A model generated the notes under the pieces. The model ran no database searches. It was not told where the DNA came from and was given only the letters and a program-made list of their open reading frames with translations. This document shows, one piece after another, positions 1-5,440 of a DNA stretch of 5,440 nucleotides (position 1 is its first letter; each line of letters begins with the position of its first letter). Source of the stretch: an uncultured Collinsella sp. (GTDB lineage: Bacteria; Actinomycetota; Coriobacteriia; Coriobacteriales; Coriobacteriaceae); contig CATXML010000099.1 of NCBI GenBank assembly GCA_958372035.1, forward strand, positions 1 to 5,440, given 5' to 3'. A program made the position numbers and the translations under genes.

Positions 1-18
1 ACCCGAAGATCGTGCCAA
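1..18 (-). CDS. Possible start of the next gene (mreC candidate), 5' fragment only
   Basis: Beyond the mreB stop the minus strand reads AAAGGTGG (33-26), a good Shine-Dalgarno sequence, then seven bases, then TTG at 18-16. The frame stays open to the window edge and encodes M-A-R-S-S-G. The gap from the mreB stop is 21 bases, as expected inside an operon. In many bacteria mreC follows mreB, so mreC is the natural guess, but six codons cannot identify a protein. A GTG at 29-27 in another frame (M-D-S-I-W-H) is an alternative start, but the Shine-Dalgarno sequence would overlap it, so it is less likely. Confidence 0.35.
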
Positions 19-39
19 ATGGAATCCACCTTTTGGAAA

Positions 40-1083
40 TTAAGCATTGGTCTGGACGAAGCCGCCATCAAACGCATTGGCCTCGAGCACGCGGGCACAG
101 CCGTTAACAACGTTATCGAGCGCCGTGGGGCTGACGTTGACCGAAACGCCGGTCTCATCGCGCAGGCGCACATCGAGACCGCGCAGCAGCGCGCCGCCAC
201 CGGTCAGCAAAATGCCATAGTACATAAGGTCCGAGGCAAGATCGGGAGGCGTAGCGTCGAGTGCGTCCTTGACGGCCTTGGCCATCTCGTCGAGCGGCTT
301 GTTGAGCGCGCGACGAATCTCCTCGCTCTCGATGCGCACGGTCTTGGGCAGACCGGTGATCACGTCGCGGCCGTTGACCTCGACGTCGAGCTCATCCTTG
401 AGCGGCACGGCGGAGCCGACCTTGATCTTGATGTCCTCTGCCGTACGCTCGCCGATGGCCAGGTTGTAGGCATCACGAACGTGCGTGAGGATGGCCTGAT
501 CGAACTCGTCGCCGGCAATACGGATGGACTGCGAGACGACGATGCCGCCCATAGCGATAACGGCAACCTCGGTGGTACCGCCACCGATGTCGATGACCAT
601 GGAGCCGGTGGGTTCCTCGACGGGCAGGTCGGCGCCGATGGCGGCCGCCATGGGCTCTTCGATCAGATAGGCCTGGCGGGCACCGGCCTGGATCGTGGCC
701 TCAAAGACAGCGCGCTTCTCAACCGACGTGACACCGGAGGGAACGCAGACGACAACACGCGGACGCGGAGTCCACGGATAGCGCTTCTCGGACGCCTTAT
801 CGATAAAGTAGCGAAGCATGGCCTCGGTAACATCGAAGTCGGCGATGACGCCGTCCTTCAGGGGACGAACGGCCACGATGTTGCCGGGCGTACGGCCGAG
901 CATGCGCTTTGCCTCGATACCGACCGCCAGGATGCGCTCGTCGTTCTTGTCGATGGCGACAACGGAGGGCTCGCGAATGACGATGCCCTTGCCGCGCACG
1001 GAGACAAGCGTATTTGCGGTGCCGAGGTCGATGGCAAGATCGCCCGCATAGCTACCGAAGAACATATCCATCAAAGAAAACAA
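40..1083 (-). CDS. mreB: Rod shape-determining protein MreB (bacterial actin)
   Basis: MreB is an actin-like ATPase that polymerises into membrane-bound filaments and guides the cell-wall elongation machinery. The 347-residue product has normal family length and all the actin-fold nucleotide motifs: phosphate-1 DLGTANTLV (19-27), the IEEPMAAAIG segment with the catalytic glutamate region (141-150), phosphate-2 DIGGGTTE (165-172) and the adenosine motif LTGGGALLRGLD (293-304). GERTAEDIKIKVGS (211-224) is also typical. The hydrophobic N-terminus (MFSLMDMFFG) and the YPW loop near 102-104 fit membrane attachment. The start is TTG at 1083-1081, five bases after AGGAG (1093-1089); ATGs at codons 5 and 7 lie too far from that site. 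The stop is TAA. A 115-base gap upstream with a hairpin suggests its own promoter, and the next gene may start 21 bases downstream. An Mbl-type paralogue is the only real alternative name. Confidence 0.97.
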   Translation of the reverse strand: MFSLMDMFFGSYAGDLAIDLGTANTLVSVRGKGIVIREPSVVAIDKNDERILAVGIEAKRMLGRTPGNIVAVRPLKDGVIADFDVTEAMLRYFIDKASEKRYPWTPRPRVVVCVPSGVTSVEKRAVFEATIQAGARQAYLIEEPMAAAIGADLPVEEPTGSMVIDIGGGTTEVAVIAMGGIVVSQSIRIAGDEFDQAILTHVRDAYNLAIGERTAEDIKIKVGSAVPLKDELDVEVNGRDVITGLPKTVRIESEEIRRALNKPLDEMAKAVKDALDATPPDLASDLMYYGILLTGGGALLRGLDVRLRDETGVSVNVSPTALDNVVNGCARVLEANAFDGGFVQTNA

Positions 1084-1093
1084 CGCAACTCCT
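1084..1093 (-). promoter_or_regulatory. mreB: Ribosome binding site fixing the TTG start of mreB
   Basis: AGGAG at 1093-1089 is followed by five bases and then TTG. No other Shine-Dalgarno-like sequence precedes the in-frame ATG codons at positions 5 and 7, so the site decides in favour of the TTG start. Confidence 0.7.
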
Positions 1094-1119
1094 GATGTGT
1101 TGGATGATTGCTGGAAAAC

Positions 1120-1139
1120 TACTAGCTCATCATACTAGC
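1120..1139. repeat. 7-base direct repeat flanking a -10-like hexamer upstream of mreB
   Basis: TACTAGC occurs at 1120-1126 and again at 1133-1139, thirteen bases from start to start. On the minus strand a TATGAT hexamer (1134-1129, five of six matches to TATAAT) lies in the spacer, overlapping one repeat by two bases. A transcript starting from it would have a leader of roughly 40 bases before the mreB TTG. No convincing -35 is found: the best-placed hexamer, at a 17-base spacer, is GTGAGG, inside the hairpin. The arrangement could be an activator- or repressor-controlled promoter, or chance. Seen: the repeat and hexamer. Inferred: the regulatory role. Confidence 0.3.
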
Positions 1140-1143
1140 GCAA

Positions 1144-1176
1144 GCCCGGCGCCTCACTTGCGGTGAAGCGCCGGGC
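1144..1176 (-). terminator. GC-rich hairpin after the TPR gene, probable terminator
   Basis: GCCCGGCGC (1144-1152) pairs with GCGCCGGGC (1168-1176). After one mismatch the stem continues with TCAC/GTGA, closing a five-base loop (1158-1162). It begins 22 bases after the TPR stop codon. The minus-strand sequence after it is TTGCGCTAG, without a clean T-run, so termination may be partial or Rho-aided. It could also protect the 3' end of the mRNA. No plus-strand gene reads into it. Confidence 0.55.
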
Positions 1177-1198
1177 AAAGCTAAATCCCATAAGGTCA

Positions 1199-2503
1199 CT
1201 ACTGGTTGTCAGCAGCCGAGAAATCCATATCGAGCGAAGAAATGGCCCAGCCGATATGGTTGTCGGAGCGCACGAATTTGACGGTGTACTCCTGCTCGCC
1301 GCCCTTGGACAGCGATGCCTTCACCTTAGCGGTCGTCTCGGTCATGGACTGATCCATGCCCTCGACGGACACGGTGGCACCCTGCGGAATGGAGGAGATG
1401 ATCATCGACTTAGCGTCCTCGGACAGGCTCGAGGCCAGACAAGACTCGGCCTTTGCGGTGTCACCGTCACCGGCAGCCTGGAACAGATCGGTAACGACAG
1501 ACTCCTGAGACGGGAAGCCAAAGCCGCGCGTGTAGGCAAAGCCCAGACCGCCCGCGGCGATCAAAATGAGCAGAAGCAGCACGATGAAGACTTTAAGACC
1601 CGTGTGGCGATGGCGACGACGGACCTTGGCCTGCTTACGATCCTGACGGTCCTGCTGGACCATCTCGGACTCGGACAGCGTAAAGAAGCCGGTGTCCGAG
1701 GGATCGGGCATAAACTGACCGGTCGCGCCCGTAGGATCGAGCGGATCGACGGCAGGAGCGTCCATCGCGGGCGCCGGAGCCGTGGCCATGGCCGTCTGGG
1801 CAGACAGCGCGGCAAGCGAATCGTGCACGCGGGCAAGCTCGTCGGCCTGCTCGGAGGTGAGCTGGTAGATGCCATCGGCAGTAGCGGCGTTAAAGGCATC
1901 GAGTGCGTCGGAGGGACGGCCGGCGGCAGAAAGCGCCTGACCCATGCCGGCGTTGAGCGCACGCGTGTCGTCGCGGGGACCGGCAAAGTCGATAGCCGTG
2001 CGGTAGGTCTCCACGGCATCCGCCGGACGGCCGAGCTTAATGAAGCAACGACCGAGCTCGCCGAGTGCGGCGGCAGGAGCCGGATTGGCGCCGTCGATGG
2101 CAGCCTGACGGAAGGCGGTTCCCGCGTTGGCATAGTCGCCCGACTGGAACAGCGCATTGCCCAGGCCCAGATAGGCCTTGAACGGCGTGGCATAGGAAGC
2201 ATCCTGCGTAGCGGCAGAGAAAGCCTGGGCGGCCGTCGTGTAGTCGCCCACGGCGGCGAGCGCCTTGCCGCGGTTGGTGAGCAGCGCGCCGCGCTTGCCG
2301 TAGGTGCCGTCGTTGAGGGCGGCGGCATAGGCCTCGGCAGCCTCGGCATACATGCCCAGGTGCATCAAGGCGTTGCCACGAAGGTGATCAGCCTCGCCCA
2401 TAATCTCATCGGGAGTCTTTGCCGCCCCAAGCATCTGGGCTGCAGCAGAAAAATCACCCGCGCGGTAAGCGGCGCGGCCCTGTTGGATCAGCTGGCTATT
2501 CAA
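1199..2503 (-). CDS. TPR-repeat protein with a single membrane segment and an outer C-terminal domain
   Basis: The 434-residue protein is built from N-terminal tetratricopeptide-like repeats, a linker, one membrane helix and a C-terminal domain. About six helix-turn-helix repeats can be read (near 2-28, 38-64, 73-100, 107-137, 142-172, 179-208) with the usual G-x-Y/F/R-x-x-A spacing, as in ALMHLGMYAEAAEAY. A Pro/Asp-rich linker (236-280) and a basic patch (KVRRRHRH, 293-300) precede the hydrophobic helix (about 304-325). Basic residues before the helix predict a cytoplasmic TPR part and an outer C-terminus. Residues 334-425 resemble small NTF2-like/DUF4878-type domains, a guess from pattern only. 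The start is TTG, six bases after AGGGG, which touches the stop of the isomerase gene 11 bases upstream. The end is a tandem TAG-TGA. TPR domains bind other proteins; the partner and exact role are unknown. Confidence 0.88.
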   Translation of the reverse strand: MNSQLIQQGRAAYRAGDFSAAAQMLGAAKTPDEIMGEADHLRGNALMHLGMYAEAAEAYAAALNDGTYGKRGALLTNRGKALAAVGDYTTAAQAFSAATQDASYATPFKAYLGLGNALFQSGDYANAGTAFRQAAIDGANPAPAAALGELGRCFIKLGRPADAVETYRTAIDFAGPRDDTRALNAGMGQALSAAGRPSDALDAFNAATADGIYQLTSEQADELARVHDSLAALSAQTAMATAPAPAMDAPAVDPLDPTGATGQFMPDPSDTGFFTLSESEMVQQDRQDRKQAKVRRRHRHTGLKVFIVLLLLILIAAGGLGFAYTRGFGFPSQESVVTDLFQAAGDGDTAKAESCLASSLSEDAKSMIISSIPQGATVSVEGMDQSMTETTAKVKASLSKGGEQEYTVKFVRSDNHIGWAISSLDMDFSAADNQ

Positions 2504-2517
2504 GAAAGTCCCCTTTA
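2504..2517 (-). promoter_or_regulatory. Ribosome binding site overlapping the isomerase stop codon
   Basis: The minus strand reads TAAAGGGGACTTTC before the TTG of the TPR gene. The TAA stop of the isomerase shares its last bases with the AAGGGG Shine-Dalgarno sequence. This arrangement implies co-transcription and probably coupled translation of the two genes. Confidence 0.65.
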
Positions 2518-3057
2518 CTCGTGAACAATCTCGACATGGACGATCTCGTCGCCGGCACGCAGCTGCGAAATCACATCGAGACCCTCGACCGTGGTACCAA
2601 AGACGGTGTAACCAGAATCGAGGTTATGCTGGGCACCCAGGCAGAAGTAGAACTGCGAACCCGCGGAATCGGGATCCATGGAGCGTGCCATGGCAAGGGC
2701 GCCATCGACATGGCTGTTGCGCGGATTGGTGGCAAACTCGCCCTTGATGCAGTAGCCGGGGCCACCGGTACCGGGCATGCCGTCGGGGCCCTCAAGACCG
2801 GCGGCGACGTCGGCGCCGGACATGTCGCGGGTATTGGGGTCGCCACCTTGGATAACAAAACCGGGCACATAGCGATGGAACTTAAGGCCATCATAGAAGC
2901 CCATCGTGGAAAGCTCGCAGAAGTTCGCGACATGAATGGGAGCGCCCTCGCCGTCAAACTTGACCTTGATGGTACCCTTCGACGTCTCGATTACGGCGCA
3001 CTCGTCGCCGACAAGCTGATACTCGGGCGTGTAGAGCTCTTTCTTAAAACCAAACAT
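2515..3057 (-). CDS. Cyclophilin-type peptidyl-prolyl cis-trans isomerase
   Basis: This enzyme speeds cis-trans isomerisation of peptide bonds before proline, helping proteins fold. The 180-residue product is a single cyclophilin domain of the usual short bacterial length. Visible core motifs are FHRYVPGFVIQGGDP (60-74, with Arg62 in the catalytic position and Gln70), GGPGYCIKGEF (98-108), SAGSQFYFCL (131-140) and YTVFG (150-154). The Trp that binds cyclosporin in human CypA aligns with Asn145 here, so weak drug binding is likely. There is no signal peptide or lipobox, so it should act in the cytoplasm. The ATG start follows AGGAAGGA with a five-base gap. It is the first gene after a good promoter and lies 11 bases before the TPR gene. 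Cytoplasmic cyclophilins are often called ppiB, but no symbol is certain. Confidence 0.95.
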   Translation of the reverse strand: MFGFKKELYTPEYQLVGDECAVIETSKGTIKVKFDGEGAPIHVANFCELSTMGFYDGLKFHRYVPGFVIQGGDPNTRDMSGADVAAGLEGPDGMPGTGGPGYCIKGEFATNPRNSHVDGALAMARSMDPDSAGSQFYFCLGAQHNLDSGYTVFGTTVEGLDVISQLRAGDEIVHVEIVHE

Positions 3058-3096
3058 GTGGTTCCTTCCTCGTGCGTTTAAAGCATATTTGTACGA

Positions 3097-3126
3097 ATTG
3101 TAGCAATAAGCACAGGCTTACATCAA
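3097..3126 (-). promoter_or_regulatory. Sigma-70-type promoter with extended -10 for the isomerase-TPR operon
   Basis: On the minus strand TTGATG (3126-3121) is followed by an 18-base spacer and TACAAT (3102-3097). TGC directly before the -10 makes it an extended -10 element. Four of six -35 bases and five of six -10 bases match the consensus. A start near 3090 would give a leader of about 33 bases that contains the Shine-Dalgarno sequence of the isomerase gene. The surrounding DNA is clearly more AT-rich than the genes. Confidence 0.65.
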
Positions 3127-3164
3127 TTGCGCACGTAGGTTATGCCGACTATGGCGAACTAATT

Positions 3165-4307
3165 TTAGGAACGCTGCTGCGGCTTCCAGGAACCCACATT
3201 GGCATCGTACTGGTTCAGCGCGCTGTTGCCACCCTGCGCGATGGGCGCCAGGATCTCGCTTTGGTGGGAACTCATCGACTCGCCATCGGGAATGGCCAGC
3301 GAGATATCCCAGCTCTGGCAGATCACGTCAACGCGCTCATACATCCACTCGGCAAGCTGCTTTAAGTGGGCGATGTCGTCCGCATAGACCGTATCGTCCT
3401 GATACTTAAGATTGTTGAGCTCATCTTGCGTCTTTTTAATCTGGTCACGCAGGGCGTAGGCACTCTGCGACAGCTCCTGACGGGTGGACAGCGGCGTTCG
3501 GAGATAGCCGTTGTTAAAGGAATCGATGACCTCGCCGATCTGATCCTCGTCAGCATAGGACACGATGGTCTGATACAGACCGTCGAGCCTGGTATAGAGC
3601 TGATCATCGGTGAGCACGGTTTCTTCCTGGACCACCTCGGCAGAATCGTCCTGCTTGGTATCGTCCTCAGTGGCCTCGCCCTTTTGACGCGTGGGGAAGG
3701 TCGTCTGCGCGGCCTGGCCAAACTGGTCGTAGAAGCCAGGCATGACACCCATAGGATCGGCCGTCACGAACCAATAGGCACCGCCGCAAACGACGGCAAG
3801 GACCGCGATGATAATGAGCGGCTTGGGGATATGACGCTTGTGCTTGTGATAGGCGTCCTCGTCGGGATGCACCTTGCGCTTGGGTTTTTGAGCATCGTCA
3901 TGCAGGGAAACGGGCGTGGGAATATCGACCTTGGGGATACCGAAATCCTTATCGAAAGCCGGCAGCACGCAGGTCTCATTGGGGTCGGCGGCGTCCGAAA
4001 GCACCGCAGCGGCAGAGGCCGGCGCATGCGGCACCTCGGTATCGATCTGCTCTTGCGTTAGGCGCGGAAAGCCCGCCGTGCGGCCCGCTGCCAGGTCGGA
4101 TGCGGCCGCGTCCTCGGAGAGGATACCCGGAGCGGGGCGTCCGCATTTGGGGCACGTGCGATCATGCGGAGAAAGACGGGCACCGCAGCCCTCACAAAAC
4201 ACGAACTCGGTGTGCTCCGGACCATCGCCCGGACCCACATAAGCGTTACAGTAGGGGCAGAACGAGGCGCCGTCCTCGATAGTCTTAAGGCAATGCGGGC
4301 AGATCAC
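3165..4307 (-). CDS. Membrane protein with two N-terminal zinc ribbons, function unknown
   Basis: The 380-residue protein starts M-I-C-P-H-C and carries two zinc ribbons of the form CxxC-x10-CxxC or close to it: Cys3/6/17/20 and Cys38/41/52/55. Each set can hold one zinc ion. A long, probably flexible segment (60-150) follows, then a basic patch (HKHKRHIPKP, 154-163) and one membrane helix (about 164-181). Basic residues before the helix put the ribbons in the cytoplasm. The outer part begins with an acidic stretch (about 211-232) and continues as mostly helical sequence, with a likely short coiled coil near 283-303; I recognise no family there. I chose GTG at 4307 because AGAGGA lies four bases before it and zinc-ribbon proteins typically open this way. 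A TTG at 4328 would add seven residues but has no ribosome binding site. The upstream ATPase gene ends 103 bases away. A role in sensing or scaffolding at the membrane is conceivable but not shown. Confidence 0.88.
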   Translation of the reverse strand: MICPHCLKTIEDGASFCPYCNAYVGPGDGPEHTEFVFCEGCGARLSPHDRTCPKCGRPAPGILSEDAAASDLAAGRTAGFPRLTQEQIDTEVPHAPASAAAVLSDAADPNETCVLPAFDKDFGIPKVDIPTPVSLHDDAQKPKRKVHPDEDAYHKHKRHIPKPLIIIAVLAVVCGGAYWFVTADPMGVMPGFYDQFGQAAQTTFPTRQKGEATEDDTKQDDSAEVVQEETVLTDDQLYTRLDGLYQTIVSYADEDQIGEVIDSFNNGYLRTPLSTRQELSQSAYALRDQIKKTQDELNNLKYQDDTVYADDIAHLKQLAEWMYERVDVICQSWDISLAIPDGESMSSHQSEILAPIAQGGNSALNQYDANVGSWKPQQRS

Positions 4308-4317
4308 GGCATCCTCT
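4308..4317 (-). promoter_or_regulatory. Ribosome binding site deciding the start of the zinc-ribbon gene
   Basis: AGAGGA (4317-4312) lies four bases before GTG 4307-4305. The upstream TTG at 4328 is preceded by an AT-rich stretch without any Shine-Dalgarno match. Confidence 0.55.
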
Positions 4318-4352
4318 TTTCGAAGCAATTCAAATAATCGAGGTTAGAGCAT

Positions 4353-4400
4353 AACATCGCCACGGCCCCACAGGAGCAAGGCACCAATTCAACATCGCCA
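4353..4400. repeat. 10-base direct repeat between the ATPase and zinc-ribbon genes
   Basis: AACATCGCCA occurs at 4353-4362 and 4391-4400, 38 bases from start to start, in the 103-base gap. I see no convincing terminator hairpin or promoter in this gap; -10-like TATGCT on the minus strand has no properly spaced -35. The repeat might be a regulator binding site or chance. Confidence 0.35.
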
Positions 4401-4410
4401 GGGCGCGTAG

Positions 4411-5440
4411 TTACTTCTTCTTTTTGCTCGGCATCGAGACTTTGATGCCTTGGGCGGACTTGGTTACGCGAGAGCGCTTGGCTCCGCTACCCTTCTTTTT
4501 CTTGGGCTGGGCCTGGGCCACGCCCTCGAGTGCGCGGGCCTCGGCCTCACGAACGGTGCGAGCTTCGCGGCGCTGCGCCATGTCGGCGGCGACGCGCTTG
4601 GCAAAACGCTCCGCCGTCGAACCCGTCGAGCTCACCTTGCCGCCACCGCGACCCAAGCGGACGCGCACACCGCGGCCAAAACCAGTTGCGGCATGACGAC
4701 GACGCGGCTTGAGCGAATCCATCATCGTGGCGAGCTTAAAGAACACCGAGCAGGTGATGACCACGATGACAGCCAAGATAACCATCTGGCCCATCGACAG
4801 GTTGGCAATAGACAGCAGCTTCGGGAATCCGATAACGCCCGTCAGGATGCCGGCAACTACAAACACAAAGAGCGCCACACGTAAGGGCGTGAGGGGCTGC
4901 GAGATACGCCAGATCAGGCTGACACTCGCCGCGCACGACGTAAGTAGGCACATCGTAGACAGCGTGAGCTGGTTAAAGCCGAACACGCGCGCCACAAAGA
5001 TATCGAGCGCCGCGGCCAAAATGACCGCAATCGACGCCGGCAGTGCCCGCTTGAGCACGTTCGTCAGGAACGACCCCTTCACGCGAGCATTGTTGGGCTC
5101 CAGGCCCAACACAAAGCCCGGCGCGCCAATGCAGAAGAAGTTGATGAGCGTCATCTGAATCGGCTCGAAAGGGTACGGCGGCAGTGCGATGCACAGCGCC
5201 GCCAGGCCCATCGAGAACAGCGTCTTGGTCAAGAACAGCGAAGCCGAACGCTGCAGGTTGTTGATGGAGCGACGACCCTCGGCCACCACAGCAGGCATCG
5301 AGGCAAAGTCGTTGTCGACGAGCACGATCTCGGCCACGTTGCGCGCGGCATCGGAGCCGGCTGCCATGGCGACGGAGCAGTCGGCCTCCTTGAGCGCCAG
5401 CACGTCGTTGACGCCGTCGCCCGTCATGGCCACGGTGTGC
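4411..5440 (-). CDS. P-type cation-transporting ATPase, C-terminal part (CtpE/Exp7-like), with basic tail
   Basis: This is the 3' part of a P-type ATPase gene that continues past the right edge; the catalytic DKTGT region, nucleotide-binding and actuator domains lie outside. The visible part begins H-T-V-A-M-T-G-D-G-V-N-D, the magnesium-binding hinge motif just before helix M5. Counting from the GTG at 5433, six hydrophobic helices follow (about 63-84, 92-111, 131-152, 156-176, 184-202, 214-233), matching M5-M10. YPFEPIQMTLINFF and GLEPN resemble the CtpE/Exp7 group, in which mycobacterial CtpE is linked to calcium transport; the ion here is inferred only. After M10 comes a tail of about 100 residues with roughly 30 Lys/Arg against 6 Asp/Glu, ending SKKKK before TAA. 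Such a tail is unusual for the family. The GTG at 5433 is internal, not a real start. Confidence 0.92.
   Translation of the reverse strand, partial: HTVAMTGDGVNDVLALKEADCSVAMAAGSDAARNVAEIVLVDNDFASMPAVVAEGRRSINNLQRSASLFLTKTLFSMGLAALCIALPPYPFEPIQMTLINFFCIGAPGFVLGLEPNNARVKGSFLTNVLKRALPASIAVILAAALDIFVARVFGFNQLTLSTMCLLTSCAASVSLIWRISQPLTPLRVALFVFVVAGILTGVIGFPKLLSIANLSMGQMVILAVIVVITCSVFFKLATMMDSLKPRRRHAATGFGRGVRVRLGRGGGKVSSTGSTAERFAKRVAADMAQRREARTVREAEARALEGVAQAQPKKKKGSGAKRSRVTKSAQGIKVSMPSKKKK

Noticed and set aside
19..1095. Long plus-strand open frame opposite mreB
   Set aside because: It is fully antisense to a gene with intact MreB motifs. Long open antisense frames are common in GC-rich DNA, and its translation is low-complexity, rich in D, G and H, with no recognisable domain.
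1163..2524. 453-codon plus-strand open frame opposite the TPR gene
   Set aside because: It is longer than the true gene, but its product is a G/R/H-rich sequence without a domain, its start sits inside the hairpin, and the minus-strand protein has clear repeats and a membrane helix plus a ribosome binding site.
2419..3081. Plus-strand open frame opposite the isomerase
   Set aside because: Shadow of the cyclophilin gene, which has complete catalytic motifs; no independent evidence for translation.
3058..3164. Possible terminator after the zinc-ribbon gene
   Set aside because: Only short, interrupted pairings (such as GCC/GGC around 3144-3155) are present and no T-run follows; the promoter is the only convincing signal in this gap.
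3366..4061. Plus-strand open frame opposite the zinc-ribbon gene
   Set aside because: No domain or ribosome binding site; the opposite strand encodes two intact zinc ribbons and a membrane helix in one frame.
4411..4713. Basic tail as a separate small gene or frameshift fusion
   Set aside because: The frame runs unbroken from the last membrane helix into the tail, with no stop and no clear internal ribosome binding site, so it is best read as part of the ATPase.
5431..5433. GTG as the true start of the ATPase fragment
   Set aside because: The codons upstream of it are in frame and fit the conserved H-T-V-A-M-T-G-D-G sequence, so the gene continues past the window edge.

Overview
The window is a stretch of ordinary, GC-rich bacterial chromosome. 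All recognisable genes lie on the minus strand, so it is read from right to left. The gene content suggests a Collinsella-like member of the Coriobacteriia: GC-rich coding sequence, a full-length MreB, a CtpE/Exp7-type P-type ATPase, a zinc-ribbon membrane protein, a short cytoplasmic cyclophilin and frequent TTG/GTG starts. That assignment rests on general protein character, not on a database match. I see no RNA genes, mobile elements, CRISPR arrays or signs of recent gene transfer.

Layout along the minus strand. (1) 5440-4411: the C-terminal part of a P-type cation ATPase (hinge motif plus six membrane helices), ending in a strongly basic tail of about 100 residues. (2) A 103-base gap with a 10-base direct repeat and no clear terminator. 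(3) 4307-3165: a one-pass membrane protein with two N-terminal zinc ribbons and an uncharacterised outer domain. (4) A 107-base gap with the best promoter in the window (-35, 18-base spacer, extended -10). (5) 3057-2515: a cyclophilin-type peptidyl-prolyl isomerase. (6) 2503-1199: a TPR protein with one membrane segment; its ribosome binding site touches the isomerase stop codon, so the two are almost certainly co-transcribed. (7) A 115-base gap with a strong GC-rich hairpin after the TPR gene, then a direct repeat flanking a -10-like hexamer. (8) 1083-40: mreB, started by TTG. (9) At the left edge, a Shine-Dalgarno sequence and a TTG that may open the next gene, plausibly mreC.

How the genes may work together: MreB organises cell-wall elongation from the inner face of the membrane, and the window edge probably leads into the rest of an mre cluster. 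The zinc-ribbon and TPR proteins share a plan: cytoplasmic binding domain, flexible linker, basic patch, one membrane helix, outer domain. They are candidates for envelope-associated scaffolds, but nothing here proves a functional link to MreB. No clear new system is present. The most unusual items are the ATPase's basic tail and the two uncharacterised one-pass membrane proteins.
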